Below are positions 7,984 through 16,140 of a stretch of DNA of 64,000 bases, piece by piece (position 1 is the stretch's first letter; each line of letters starts with the position of its first letter). The DNA is from Myxococcales bacterium. GTDB taxonomy: Bacteria; Myxococcota_A; Polyangia; Palsa-1104. Where the stretch lies: the NCBI GenBank assembly GCA_003170275.1, contig PNAM01000113.1, positions 52,591 through 116,590 on the forward strand, written 5' to 3'. The notes beneath the pieces are model-generated. The model made no database searches and was not told the DNA's origin. It was given only the letters and a program-made list of their open reading frames with translations. Made by a program: the position numbers and the translations under genes.

Positions 7984-8001
7984 ATGAAGTGCCGTAAATG
8001 A
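7984..8001 (+). promoter_or_regulatory. Five-codon upstream ORF duplicating the next gene's start
   Basis: ATG AAG TGC CGT AAA TGA encodes MKCRK. Its stop overlaps the true start at 7998 (ATGA). The 10 bases ATGAAGTGCC occur twice, 14 bases apart, at 7984 and 7998, so the start region appears duplicated. It may couple or tune translation of the main gene. Confidence 0.4.
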
Positions 8002-10859
8002 AGTGCCTGAATTGTGACATTCCAAATCGCGGGGGCGCGACGCAGTGCAAGCGTTGCGGCGTGCCGCTGCCACGCACGTGCGCGGGTTGCGGCGATCCGC
8101 TGCCCGAGGTCGGGCAGGGCGAGTCGCTGTGCATCAACTGCCGCACCGAGCGGGTGCCGGCCGCGCTGGGCGCCGAGCTCGACGAGGACGATCTCGAAGA
8201 AGTGAAAGAAGAGGACGGGCCGCCGGTCTATCCGATCACGCCGCGCTTCGTCGGACGCAAGCTGTTGTGCGAGCGCTTGATCGGCGCGCTCGAGGCGGTG
8301 CAGCAGCGCAACGAGCTGGCGTTCATCGCGCTGACCGGACCGCCGGGCGTGGGCAAGACGCGGCTGTCGCTCGAGATCGGGCGGCTGATCCAGGAGAAGC
8401 TGCCCGAGACGCGCGTGCTGCAGGCGGTGTGCGGCGGGTTGGGCGCGCCGCCGTACGCGGTGTTCCAGCGTTTTCTGCGCGAGCGCTTCGGCATCACCGA
8501 GGGGGTGCTGCCGCACGCGGCGCGCGAGCGCATCTCGGCGGCGGTGGCCGAGCTCCTGCCGGCCTCGCGCGCCACCGAGGTCGCGCACCTGCTCGGCCAG
8601 CTGATCGATTTTCCGTTTCCCGACAGCCCGGTGGTCGAGCCGCTCTCCGAAACCCCGACGCAGCTCGAGGCGCGCACCTTCATCGCGCTGCGCCGCTTCG
8701 TGCAGGCGGACGCGGCGCGCCGGCCGCTGGTGCTCTTGCTCGACGACATCCAGCGCGCGTCGCCCGAGACGGTGAACCTGGCGCACTACCTGGCCGCCGG
8801 GCTGGCCTCCTCGCCGGTGGCGATCGTGGTGGTCGGGCGCCCCACCCTGTTCGAGCAGCACCCGACCTTCGGCGACGGCGACGTCTCGCTCGAGCGCATC
8901 GAGATGGAGGCGCTCTCCGAGGACGAAGCGTCGGAGCTGTTCACCGAGCTGGTGCGCCCCGCGGGCGAGCCGCCCAAGGCGCTCCTCGAGCACGCGCGCA
9001 CGCGCATGGACGGCGGGCCGCGCGCGCTGGTCGAGCTGGTGCGCTATCTCCTCGAGGTGGGCGTGATCGCCGACCCGAAGGGCCTGGGCCAGTGGAAGTT
9101 CGACTTCGACCGCGGCAAGGACGTGGCGCTGCCCAACTCGCTCGAGGGCATCCTGACCGCGCGCCTGCGCGTGATGGACGCGGGCGAGCGCAACCTCCTC
9201 GAGAAGGCGGCGGCGTGCGGCGAGGCGTTCTGGTCGGACGCGCTGGTGGCGCTGGTGCGCGCGGCGGCGCTCGATCTGGGGAGCGGGCGCGGCGATCCCG
9301 ACGGGCCGACGCTGGGCGAGATCGCGGCCGCCGGCGATCGCACGCGGCACGAGGTCGAGGCGTCGCTCAAGGTGCTCGAGCGGCGCGGCCTGCTCCTCGA
9401 GCAGGCGCACTCGTCGATCCCGGGCGAGAACGAGTATCGCTTCGCCTATCCGCCGTGGTGGGACGTGGTCTACGAGGGCATCGACGTGGCCGCGCGGCAG
9501 CGTTACCACCGGCTGATCGCGCAGTGGCTCGAGCTCCGGCCCGAGGGGCGCGGCGAAGAGGCGCAGGAAGAGATCGGCCGCCACCTCGAGCGCGCGGGGG
9601 ACGGCGAAGGCGCGGCGCTGCGCTATCGTCGCGCGGCCGACGCGGCGCGCGTGCGCTTCTTCAACGACAAGGCGACGCGGCTGTACGCGGCGGCGCTCGG
9701 CTGTCTCGGGCAGCACGATCTGGCCAGCCGCATCCACCTGTGGCACGACCTGGGCTCGGTGTTCCAGCTCAAGGGCGAGCACGATTCGGCGCTCGGCGCG
9801 TTCGAGCGCATGCTGCGCCTGGCGTGGGTGGTCGCGTCGCGCACCAAGGCGGCGGTGGCGTTCAACAAGATGGGGCGCATCTACCGCCAGAAGGGCGACC
9901 TGCCGATCGCGCTCGAGTACCTGGAGCGCGGGCTCGAGCTGTTCGAGCAGGCGGGCGACACGCGCGGCATCGCCGGATCGCTCGACGACATCGGGCAGGT
10001 CCTGTGGATGCTGTCGCGCTACGACGAGGCGCTCGATCGCTCGGCGGCGGCGCTGGAGACGCGGCGGCGGCTCGGCGACAAGCGCTCGATCGCGACCTCG
10101 CTGCTCAACATCGGGCACATCGAGCGGCACCGCGGCCTGTTCGACGAGGCGGAGGCGTGCTACCGCGAGGCGATGGAGATCCGCGTCGCGCTCAACGATC
10201 GCGCCGGGATCGCCGGCGTGGGCAACGGGCTGGGCGTGCTGGCGTTTCAGCGCGGCGACACCGAGAGCGCGCGGCTCGAGTGGGAAAAAGCGCTCGAGCT
10301 GGCCGAGTCGATCGGTGCGCTGCCGCTGCAGGCCACGCTGCTCAACCACCTCGGCGAGGCGGCGCGCGCGCTCGGGCATCGTGGCGAGGCGCGCACGCGC
10401 TTCGAGGCGGCCGAGGCGCTGGCGCGCGACCTCGACGACCGGCGGCTGTTGTCCGAGTCGCTGCGCAACCTCGGGCTGCTCGATCTGGCGGCCGGCGATC
10501 GCGCGCACGCGCTCGAGAAGTGCAACCAGGCGCTCGAGATCGCCAACGCCGCCGGCATTCGCGTCGACGTGGGGCGCGCGCTGCTCGCGCTCGGCGAGGT
10601 CAACGCGGCCACCCTGTTCGACGACACCTCGGGCGAGGCCGTGCATCGCTCCGAAGAGTTCTTTGCCCGCGGCGTCGCGCTGTTCCGCGAGATCGGCAAC
10701 GAGGCGGAGCTCGCCATCGGCCTGGAGCGCTTCGGCAAGTACCGCCTCGAGCGAGGCATGAACGACGAGGGGCGCGCGCTGCTCAGCGAGGCGCAGGTCA
10801 TCTTCACCCGCCTCGGCATGAAGGCCGAGGTGCTGCGTCGCATGATGGGCGAGCTATAA
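7998..10859 (+). CDS. Zinc-ribbon / AAA ATPase / TPR regulatory protein
   Basis: 953 residues. Two CxxC...CxxC zinc ribbons (Cys3/6/17/20 and Cys28/31/45/48) open the protein. A STAND/AAA-16-type NTPase domain follows with Walker A GPPGVGKT at 114-121 and a Walker B-like VLLLDDIQRA near 245-255. The C-terminal ~450 residues are TPR repeats of the NB-ARC/kinesin-light-chain type, with recurring GDTRGIAGSLDDIGQV and AEACYREAMEIR patterns. This is the architecture of signal-sensing ATPase-TPR regulators or scaffolds, usually cytoplasmic and switching on nucleotide and ligand binding. There is no DNA-binding or cyclase domain here, so the output is unknown. Confidence 0.85.
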   Translation: MKCLNCDIPNRGGATQCKRCGVPLPRTCAGCGDPLPEVGQGESLCINCRTERVPAALGAELDEDDLEEVKEEDGPPVYPITPRFVGRKLLCERLIGALEAVQQRNELAFIALTGPPGVGKTRLSLEIGRLIQEKLPETRVLQAVCGGLGAPPYAVFQRFLRERFGITEGVLPHAARERISAAVAELLPASRATEVAHLLGQLIDFPFPDSPVVEPLSETPTQLEARTFIALRRFVQADAARRPLVLLLDDIQRASPETVNLAHYLAAGLASSPVAIVVVGRPTLFEQHPTFGDGDVSLERIEMEALSEDEASELFTELVRPAGEPPKALLEHARTRMDGGPRALVELVRYLLEVGVIADPKGLGQWKFDFDRGKDVALPNSLEGILTARLRVMDAGERNLLEKAAACGEAFWSDALVALVRAAALDLGSGRGDPDGPTLGEIAAAGDRTRHEVEASLKVLERRGLLLEQAHSSIPGENEYRFAYPPWWDVVYEGIDVAARQRYHRLIAQWLELRPEGRGEEAQEEIGRHLERAGDGEGAALRYRRAADAARVRFFNDKATRLYAAALGCLGQHDLASRIHLWHDLGSVFQLKGEHDSALGAFERMLRLAWVVASRTKAAVAFNKMGRIYRQKGDLPIALEYLERGLELFEQAGDTRGIAGSLDDIGQVLWMLSRYDEALDRSAAALETRRRLGDKRSIATSLLNIGHIERHRGLFDEAEACYREAMEIRVALNDRAGIAGVGNGLGVLAFQRGDTESARLEWEKALELAESIGALPLQATLLNHLGEAARALGHRGEARTRFEAAEALARDLDDRRLLSESLRNLGLLDLAAGDRAHALEKCNQALEIANAAGIRVDVGRALLALGEVNAATLFDDTSGEAVHRSEEFFARGVALFREIGNEAELAIGLERFGKYRLERGMNDEGRALLSEAQVIFTRLGMKAEVLRRMMGEL

Positions 10860-11623
10860 TTTCGCCGGGGTTCCGCGAGTGGCTGCTCACGCAAGGCGTA
10901 CCGGAGGCCCATCTGGCCGCGTACGCCAAGGCGGCCGAGCGCATCGCCGCGCTGGCGGGCGAGGGGCCGGTGTACCCCAAGCACGTCGACGAGGCGGTCC
11001 GTCGCGACGAGGCGGCCGGCGCCACGCCCAAGGCGCTCGCCAACCTGCAGCGCATCGGCGCGCTGGTGATCGACTTCCAGGCGGCTCGAGCCAACGCGAG
11101 CGCCGAGGTCAAGATCGAGAGCGTGCGCTGCGCCGGTTGCGGCACCTCACAGCCGCCGTCGGCGAGCGGCAACTGCGTCAAGTGCGGCAAGGCGCTCCCG
11201 CGCGTCACGTTCTCGCCGCTGGCCGGCGGCAAGCGGCGCTGCGGCGCGTGCGGCGGCGCGATCAGCTACAGCGACGGGCAGAGCACTGGCGCGGGCGGCG
11301 GCGGCGCGGGTGCGATCGCGGGCGCGACGGGCGGATACTTCATCGGCTTCTCCGGTGCGCTCACGATCATGTTCGGCCTGATGGCGCTGGGCAGCGTGGT
11401 CGCGCTGTTCAGCGTGCGATTTCGCTGCGACTCCTGCTGGGAGGTCTGGCCCGCGCGGCTGCTGCACGGCGACGAACGCCGCGCGATGGCCAAGCAGCGG
11501 CTGATCTATCTGGTGGTGGCGATCGGCCTGGGCGTGCTGTCGGCCGGATTCGGCATCGTCTGGTGGTTGCTCGCGCCCAGGCACATCATGTTGGAGGCGC
11601 CGCACCACCGTCCGGGCCACTAA
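10859..11623 (+). CDS. Zinc-ribbon membrane protein without a standard start codon
   Basis: The coding frame (FREWLLTQGVPEAHLAAYAK...) begins immediately after the AAA-TPR stop, but no ATG, GTG or TTG occurs in frame near it. ATT at 10859 overlaps the TAA by one base and is taken as a provisional start (ATA at 10856 and CTG are alternatives). About 254 residues follow: a helical N-terminal domain, then two zinc ribbons (CAGC...CVKC and CGAC...). A Gly-rich segment, a transmembrane helix (ALTIMFGLMALGSVVALF), a CDSCW motif and a final transmembrane helix complete it. The shared zinc-ribbon theme and tight coupling suggest it works with the AAA-TPR protein. Confidence 0.6.
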   Translation: MSPGFREWLLTQGVPEAHLAAYAKAAERIAALAGEGPVYPKHVDEAVRRDEAAGATPKALANLQRIGALVIDFQAARANASAEVKIESVRCAGCGTSQPPSASGNCVKCGKALPRVTFSPLAGGKRRCGACGGAISYSDGQSTGAGGGGAGAIAGATGGYFIGFSGALTIMFGLMALGSVVALFSVRFRCDSCWEVWPARLLHGDERRAMAKQRLIYLVVAIGLGVLSAGFGIVWWLLAPRHIMLEAPHHRPGH

Positions 11624-11648
11624 CGACCGTCGCTGCTATACTTTCGTG

Positions 11649-12083
11649 ATGAGTCAGTTCACCCCGCTCAGCGCGCTCGCAGGCGGCGCCCTGATCGCGC
11701 TCGGCCTGAGCGGCATGCTGCTCGGCACCGGCCGCATCGCCGGCATCAGCGGCGTGTTCTCCGGCGTGCTGCGCGGCGCGCGCTGCGACTTTCTGTGGCG
11801 CGTGATGTTCGTGGCCGGCATGTTGGCCGGCGGCGTCGTGCTCTCGCGGCTGCGCCCCGATTGGTTCGACCGCGACGTGCCGCCCTACCCGCTCGCGCTC
11901 ACCGCGCTGGCCGGCGTGCTGATCGGCGTCGGCACGCGCATGTCGAACGGCTGCACCAGCGGTCACGGGCTGTGCGGCAACAGCCGGCTGTCGCGCCGCT
12001 CGATCGTCGCCACCCTCACGTTCATGGCCACCGGCATCGCCACCAGCGTGGCGGCCCACCACTTCATGGGAAAGACGCACTGA
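11649..12083 (+). CDS. YeeE/YedE-family sulfur permease, N-terminal half
   Basis: 144 residues with about four transmembrane helices. The family signatures GRIAGISGVFSG and NGCTSGHGLCG, with the conserved cysteines thought to relay thiosulfate or sulfide species in TsuA-type permeases, are visible. ATG at 11649 is preferred over GTG at 11646. The stop shares a base with the next gene (TGATG). Together the two small genes make up one full-length YeeE equivalent. No sulfurtransferase or rhodanese gene lies beside them here. Confidence 0.88.
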   Translation: MSQFTPLSALAGGALIALGLSGMLLGTGRIAGISGVFSGVLRGARCDFLWRVMFVAGMLAGGVVLSRLRPDWFDRDVPPYPLALTALAGVLIGVGTRMSNGCTSGHGLCGNSRLSRRSIVATLTFMATGIATSVAAHHFMGKTH

Positions 12084-12565
12084 TGCGCTGGTTGTGGTCG
12101 TTCGCTTGCGGCCTGGTGTTCTCCGCCGGCATCTGTGTCTCGGGAATGGTGCGACCGTCGAAGGTGCTCGCCTTCCTCGACGTGACCGGCGACTGGGACC
12201 CGTCGCTCATGTTCGTGATGGGCAGCGCGATCGTGGTCTACGCGATCGCCTGGCGGCTGGCGCGCGCGCGCACCACGCCGTGGCTCGGCGGCGCCTTTCC
12301 CGCCCCGGCGCCGAAGACGCTCGATGCGCGCCTGATCGGCGGCGCGGCGCTGTTCGGCGTCGGCTGGGGCTTGAGCGGCCTGTGCCCCGGGCCGATGATC
12401 ATCTCGACCGTCACCATGCGCTACTCGCTGGTCGCGCTGGCCGGCACGATCGTTGGCATGTACGCCTACATGCTCGTCGACCCCAAGTACGGCCGCGTCG
12501 ACGAAGCTAGCGCCGCCCCGCCGCCCCCAGGTCCGGCGGATTCTGCCGGCGCTCCAGGTGCGTGA
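12083..12565 (+). CDS. YeeE/YedE-family sulfur permease, C-terminal half
   Basis: 160 residues. The motifs GLVFSAGICVSGMVRPSKVLAFLD and GWGLSGLCPGP (conserved Cys) identify the second half of a YeeE/DUF6691-type transporter. It has about four membrane helices followed by a Pro/Ala-rich cytoplasmic tail. The tail's last 59 bases overlap the 3' end of the convergent HEAT lipoprotein gene, so part of the tail may be unconstrained. It should pair with the upstream half for uptake of a sulfur compound. Confidence 0.88.
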   Translation: MRWLWSFACGLVFSAGICVSGMVRPSKVLAFLDVTGDWDPSLMFVMGSAIVVYAIAWRLARARTTPWLGGAFPAPAPKTLDARLIGGAALFGVGWGLSGLCPGPMIISTVTMRYSLVALAGTIVGMYAYMLVDPKYGRVDEASAAPPPPGPADSAGAPGA

Positions 12566-13427
12566 GCGCCTGTTTGGCGAGATCGCGGATCTCGACCGAG
12601 TCGTGGCCCGACGCGACGAACTCCAGGTACGAGCGCGCCTCGTCGCCGCCGATCGCCGCCAGCGCGTCGAGCACCTTCGGTAGATCCGACAGATCGCGGA
12701 AGCGCGCCACCTCGGTGAGCGGCCGCACCGCGCGCTTGTCGCCGATCTCCTGCAGCGCGCCGATCGCGCGGTCGCGCGTGTCGTGGTCCTCGCTCTTGAG
12801 CAGCTTGACCAGCGACGGCACCGCCGCCGGCTCCTTGCGCTCGCCCGCCGCGCGCATCGCCTCCTCGCGCAGATCCTCGTCGGCGCCGTCGAGCGCGGCG
12901 ACCAGCGCGCTCGCGTCGCCCGAGGCCAGGCGCACGCGCGCGCCCACGCCCTTGACCACGTCTTCGACCGCGCGCAGCGTATGCGCGCGCCACGCCACCT
13001 GCGCATCGCCGCGCTTGCCCACCTCGTAGACGTGCTCGGCCACCGCGGTCTGCTCGAACGAGAGCGCGCCCACCTCGGCGCCGATCGGTTGCAGGCGGGC
13101 GGTCACCAGCGCGCGCATCACGCCCTTCTTCGCTGCGGCGTCCTCGGCGCCTTCGGTGCGCACCTCGACGCGCAGCTTGTAGTTGCGCTTCGCGTTGCCG
13201 GTTCCACCATCGCTGACACGCAGGCCGCCGGTCTTGCCGATGGTGTCGGAGGCGCGCGCGGTCAACGCCGCCAGATCGAGCCCGACCTGATCGGGCGCGG
13301 GCGTCTTGTCGGTCACCGCGACGTCGACCACCTCGGGCGGACCCGACGCAGCCGGCGCGCTCTTCTTGCAACCCACCGCGCACACGGCGAGGAAGAGACA
13401 CGCGAGACGGGGCATCGTCGACATCAT
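12507..13427 (-). CDS. HEAT-repeat lipoprotein
   Basis: 306 residues. The signal peptide has a lipobox AVCAVGC followed by KK. A mixed domain comes first. The C-terminal half has HEAT/armadillo repeats such as LREEAMRAAGERKEPAAVPSLVKLLKS and TRDRAIGALQEIGDKRAVRPL. It is probably a periplasmic protein-interaction scaffold. The first ATG overlaps the S26-like peptidase stop (ATGA), so it belongs to that minus-strand unit. Confidence 0.8.
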   Translation of the reverse strand: MMSTMPRLACLFLAVCAVGCKKSAPAASGPPEVVDVAVTDKTPAPDQVGLDLAALTARASDTIGKTGGLRVSDGGTGNAKRNYKLRVEVRTEGAEDAAAKKGVMRALVTARLQPIGAEVGALSFEQTAVAEHVYEVGKRGDAQVAWRAHTLRAVEDVVKGVGARVRLASGDASALVAALDGADEDLREEAMRAAGERKEPAAVPSLVKLLKSEDHDTRDRAIGALQEIGDKRAVRPLTEVARFRDLSDLPKVLDALAAIGGDEARSYLEFVASGHDSVEIRDLAKQALTHLERRQNPPDLGAAGRR

Positions 13428-13798
13428 ACGCGAAGGCGCGAACGTACGCTGCGCGCGAGCGCGTCGAGGATCGCCAGCGCCCGCGCGCGCCGGCCGGGCA
13501 CGCGCCGCGGCAGCTCGGCCACCGCCAGCACGTCGCGCGCACGGCACAACCCCGCGCCCGAGCCCGGCGCGTCGCCTGCGTGCACCCAGCGCGGGCCGAG
13601 CCGCGCGATCAGGCGGTGCAGCGTGAACCCATCCGGCGAGCGGACCAGCACCACGTCGCCCAGCGCCGGCTTGCCCGCGCGCGCGGTCACCGTCGCGCCC
13701 GCCAGCACGGTCGGCGCCATCGATCCGGTGAGCACGCGCACCGAGACCGGCTTTCGCGCGTGAAGGCTCGCCTCGAGCGTCGCCGGCGCCTCGACCAC
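13424..13798 (-). CDS. S24/S26-type (signal-peptidase-like) protein
   Basis: 124 residues from GTG. The region VRVLTGSMAPTVLAGATV contains the serine motif GSM.P of S26 peptidases. GDVVLVRSPDGFTLHRLIAR and WVHAGDAPGSGAG match the following conserved boxes. The catalytic Lys expected in the VLVRSP region is not evident (Arg there), and there is no clear transmembrane anchor. It may therefore be a short S26-like protein of uncertain activity. It lies between a GNAT and a HEAT lipoprotein gene in one operon. Confidence 0.6.
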   Translation of the reverse strand: MVEAPATLEASLHARKPVSVRVLTGSMAPTVLAGATVTARAGKPALGDVVLVRSPDGFTLHRLIARLGPRWVHAGDAPGSGAGLCRARDVLAVAELPRRVPGRRARALAILDALARSVRSRLRV

Positions 13799-13804
13799 GC
13801 GCGC

Positions 13805-14329
13805 CTACAGGCGCTTGAGCATGATCAAGAGATCGTCGCCCGGCTTGTAGAAGTCGGGCAGCCGCGCGACCACCGGGTAGGCGAGCCGCTCGTAGAACGC
13901 GTGCGCGGCGCCGTAGTTCTCCAGTTGCGAGGTCTCCACGCGCACCAGCCGCGCGCCGATCTCGCGCAGCTCCTGCTCCATGCGCTGCGTGAGCGCGCGC
14001 GCCACGCCGCAGCCGCGCGCGTCGGGGTGCGTGGCGATCCAATACAGATCCCAGGTGCCCTCGGTCATCGGCGTCGGGCCGTAGCAGATGTACCCCGCCA
14101 GGCGGCCGTTCACCTCCGCGATCAGCGCGCGATACTCGCCGCCCGGCTCAGCGAGCGCCGCGTCGATCAGCTCGAGCGCGACCGACACCTCGTCCTTCGA
14201 GAACAGGCCGTCCTGAGCCACCAGCAGCGACAGCGCCGGCCGATCGGTCGGCTGCAGCCGCCGGATGTGGGGCGCCCGCTCCGTTGCTGCCGGCTGCGAG
14301 AGGATCGTCGAAGGTAGCTGGGTGGACAT
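13805..14329 (-). CDS. GNAT-family N-acetyltransferase
   Basis: 174 residues from ATG 14329 (ATG 14347 is an alternative). The acetyl-CoA-binding motif appears as ATHPDARGCGVARALTQRM, and the C-terminal motif ENYGAAHAFYERLAYPVVARLPDFY fits the GNAT fold. It should acetylate an amine on a protein or small molecule. It follows an ATP-grasp ligase gene and overlaps its 3' end by 182 bases in another frame. ATP-grasp/GNAT neighbours often act on the same amino-acid or peptide substrate, but that is inference here. Confidence 0.85.
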   Translation of the reverse strand: MSTQLPSTILSQPAATERAPHIRRLQPTDRPALSLLVAQDGLFSKDEVSVALELIDAALAEPGGEYRALIAEVNGRLAGYICYGPTPMTEGTWDLYWIATHPDARGCGVARALTQRMEQELREIGARLVRVETSQLENYGAAHAFYERLAYPVVARLPDFYKPGDDLLIMLKRL

Positions 14330-15395
14330 GATGCTCACTTTCCGCATGGCGCGCCAGCGCGGCGCGGCAGATGCGTTCGATCAGTTCTGCATAGCCGATG
14401 CCGGCGAACGACGCGGCGCGCGAGACGCCGGCTCCGTCGGAGAGGTCACAGTTGGGATTGACGTCGATGACGTACGGCACGCCGTCGGCGCCGAGTCGCA
14501 GATCGACGCGCGCGTAATCGCGCAGCTCGAGGCACGCGAACGCCGCGCGCGCCGCCGCCTCGCACCGCGCGCGCACCGCGGCGTCGAGCGGCATGGCCCG
14601 CACCGAGCGGGTGCCGGCGTACTCGTCCGAGCTCGCGTCCCACTTGGCGTCGTACGAGACGATGCGCGGCTTGTGCGCCGGCATGGCCGAGAAATCGATC
14701 TCGTGCATCGGCAGCACCTCGGGCGGCGCACCCGGCACGGCTACCAGCGACACGTACAGCTCGCGTCCCTCGATGTAGCGCTCGACCAGCGCGGGCTGGC
14801 GGTGCGCGCGATGCACCTCGGCCACCTGCGACTCGAGCTCGGCGCGGCTGTGCACCACCGAGTGGCGCGAGATGCCGACCGAGGCGTCCTCGCGGGTCGG
14901 CTTGACGATCAGCGGGAACGGCGGCGCCGCCTCGACGAACGCGCCCTCCTCGACGGTGATCGCCGCCGGCGTCGGCACGCCGTGAGCGACCAGGATGCGC
15001 TTGGTCAGATCCTTGCGCAGCGCCAGCCCGAGCGCTTGCGGGCCCGAGCCGCTGTAGGCGAGGCCTTGCAGATCGAGCAGCGCAGGCAGCACCGCCTCGT
15101 GGCGCGCGTCGCCGCCGAGCGATTCGCACAGGTTGAACACCAGATCGGGCGCGCGCTCGACGAGCGTCTCGAGCGTGCGCAGCGCGGCCCGCGCACCGTC
15201 GCCGCCCGGCACCGCCAGCGTCGTGACCTCATGCCCGCGGCTGGCCAGCGCGCCGGCCACGTCCCGCGCCGCGTTCACCACATCGGCGCGCGACGCAAAC
15301 GTCGGGTCATCCGATCGACCGGCAGCGCTTCGCCCCTCTACCTCAAAATCGCAATTGTGGACGACCACGACGCGCAACCGGGACAAATGAACCAT
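14148..15395 (-). CDS. ATP-grasp ligase, D-Ala-D-Ala-ligase-like
   Basis: 415 residues. The N-terminal Rossmann-like part contains NLCESLGGDARHEAVLPALLD and AYSGSGPQALGLALRKDLTK. The ATP-grasp core shows PLIVKPTREDASVGI, ERYIEGRELYVSL and the metal-binding VIDVNPNCDLSDGAG. This makes it a paralogue of the true ddl at 18253 but of the looser Ddl-like class. The last ~65 residues (Ala/Gly-rich) are encoded in the overlap with the GNAT gene and look unconstrained. The natural C-terminus may therefore be shorter, or a frame change may have occurred. Confidence 0.8.
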   Translation of the reverse strand: MVHLSRLRVVVVHNCDFEVEGRSAAGRSDDPTFASRADVVNAARDVAGALASRGHEVTTLAVPGGDGARAALRTLETLVERAPDLVFNLCESLGGDARHEAVLPALLDLQGLAYSGSGPQALGLALRKDLTKRILVAHGVPTPAAITVEEGAFVEAAPPFPLIVKPTREDASVGISRHSVVHSRAELESQVAEVHRAHRQPALVERYIEGRELYVSLVAVPGAPPEVLPMHEIDFSAMPAHKPRIVSYDAKWDASSDEYAGTRSVRAMPLDAAVRARCEAAARAAFACLELRDYARVDLRLGADGVPYVIDVNPNCDLSDGAGVSRAASFAGIGYAELIERICRAALARHAESEHHVHPATFDDPLAAGSNGAGAPHPAAAADRSAGAVAAGGSGRPVLEGRGVGRARADRRGAR

Positions 15396-15401
15396 CTAGT
15401 C

Positions 15402-15436
15402 GCATCCCCGGCAACAACGCGCCGGTTGCAGGATGC
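15402..15436 (-). terminator. Hairpin between lipB and the ATP-grasp gene
   Basis: GCATCC at 15402-15407 pairs with GGATGC at 15431-15436, and an inner GCAAC pairs with GTTGC. It lies in the 55-base gap after the lipB stop. There is no T-run, so it may slow or attenuate rather than terminate transcription. Confidence 0.35.
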
Positions 15437-15450
15437 TCATGGCCGTTATT

Positions 15451-16140
15451 CTACGGGTGCGGATCGAGAAAGCAACGTTTGAATACGTCGGCCGGCTCCT
15501 CGACGACGACCCGTCCGGTCGCGCGCGCAAAGGCGGCCGCGAACGGTAGGAGCGTCTCGACCAGCGCGATCGGCCGGCCCGCCTCGGCGCTCAACGAGGT
15601 GGCGCGCGTGCCGGCGAGGCCGCACGGGACGATCAGCTCGAAGGCGTCGAGCGCGGTCGACACGTTGAGCGCCACGCCGTGGATCGCCACCCGACGGTGG
15701 ACGTGCACGCCGAACGCCGCCAGCTTGGTCCGGTCCGCGCACCACACGCCCGGGCAGTCGCGGCGAAACGCGGCCTGCACGCCATGCGCCGCAGCCACGG
15801 CGATCGCCGCCTCGGCCATCGCCTGCACGTGCGCCACGACGCCGGTCGCCAGTCGCATCACCGGATAGGCGACCAGCTGGCCGGGGCCGTGGTAGGTCAC
15901 GTCGCCGCCGCGAGTCGAGCGCTGCAACGTGACGCCGCGCGCCGCCAGCGCCGCTTCGGAGGCGAGCACGTGCGCCGGCCGGGCGCCGCGGCCGAGCGTG
16001 ATCACCGGGTCGTGCTCGAGGAGCAGCAGCGTCTCGGCGGCCGGATCACCGTCGAGGATGCGTCGCCGCAGCGCCTCTTGCAGCTCGGCCGCGGCCGCGT
16101 AACCGACCCGCCCCAGCCACACCACCCGCAACGGCGCCAT
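15451..16140 (-). CDS. lipB: Octanoyltransferase LipB
   Basis: 229 residues. It transfers octanoyl from acyl carrier protein to lipoyl-domain lysines, the first step of lipoate synthesis. Signature RGGDVTYHGPGQLVAYP spans 77-93. Catalytic Cys173 (VPCGL) and Lys139 (RTKLAAFG) are present. The start ATG shares one base with the upstream gene's stop (TGATG). lipA is not in this window. Confidence 0.95.
   Translation of the reverse strand: MAPLRVVWLGRVGYAAAAELQEALRRRILDGDPAAETLLLLEHDPVITLGRGARPAHVLASEAALAARGVTLQRSTRGGDVTYHGPGQLVAYPVMRLATGVVAHVQAMAEAAIAVAAAHGVQAAFRRDCPGVWCADRTKLAAFGVHVHRRVAIHGVALNVSTALDAFELIVPCGLAGTRATSLSAEAGRPIALVETLLPFAAAFARATGRVVVEEPADVFKRCFLDPHP

Noticed and set aside
7875..10646. 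923-codon open frame antisense to the AAA-TPR gene
   Set aside because: Product is an Arg/Ala/Leu-rich composition typical of the shadow of a high-GC gene; the plus-strand frame has clear Walker, zinc-ribbon and TPR motifs.
8045..10858. Second plus-strand frame open through the AAA-TPR gene and into the next gene
   Set aside because: Only the part after 10859 has protein-like sequence; the rest is Arg/Ala-rich shadow.
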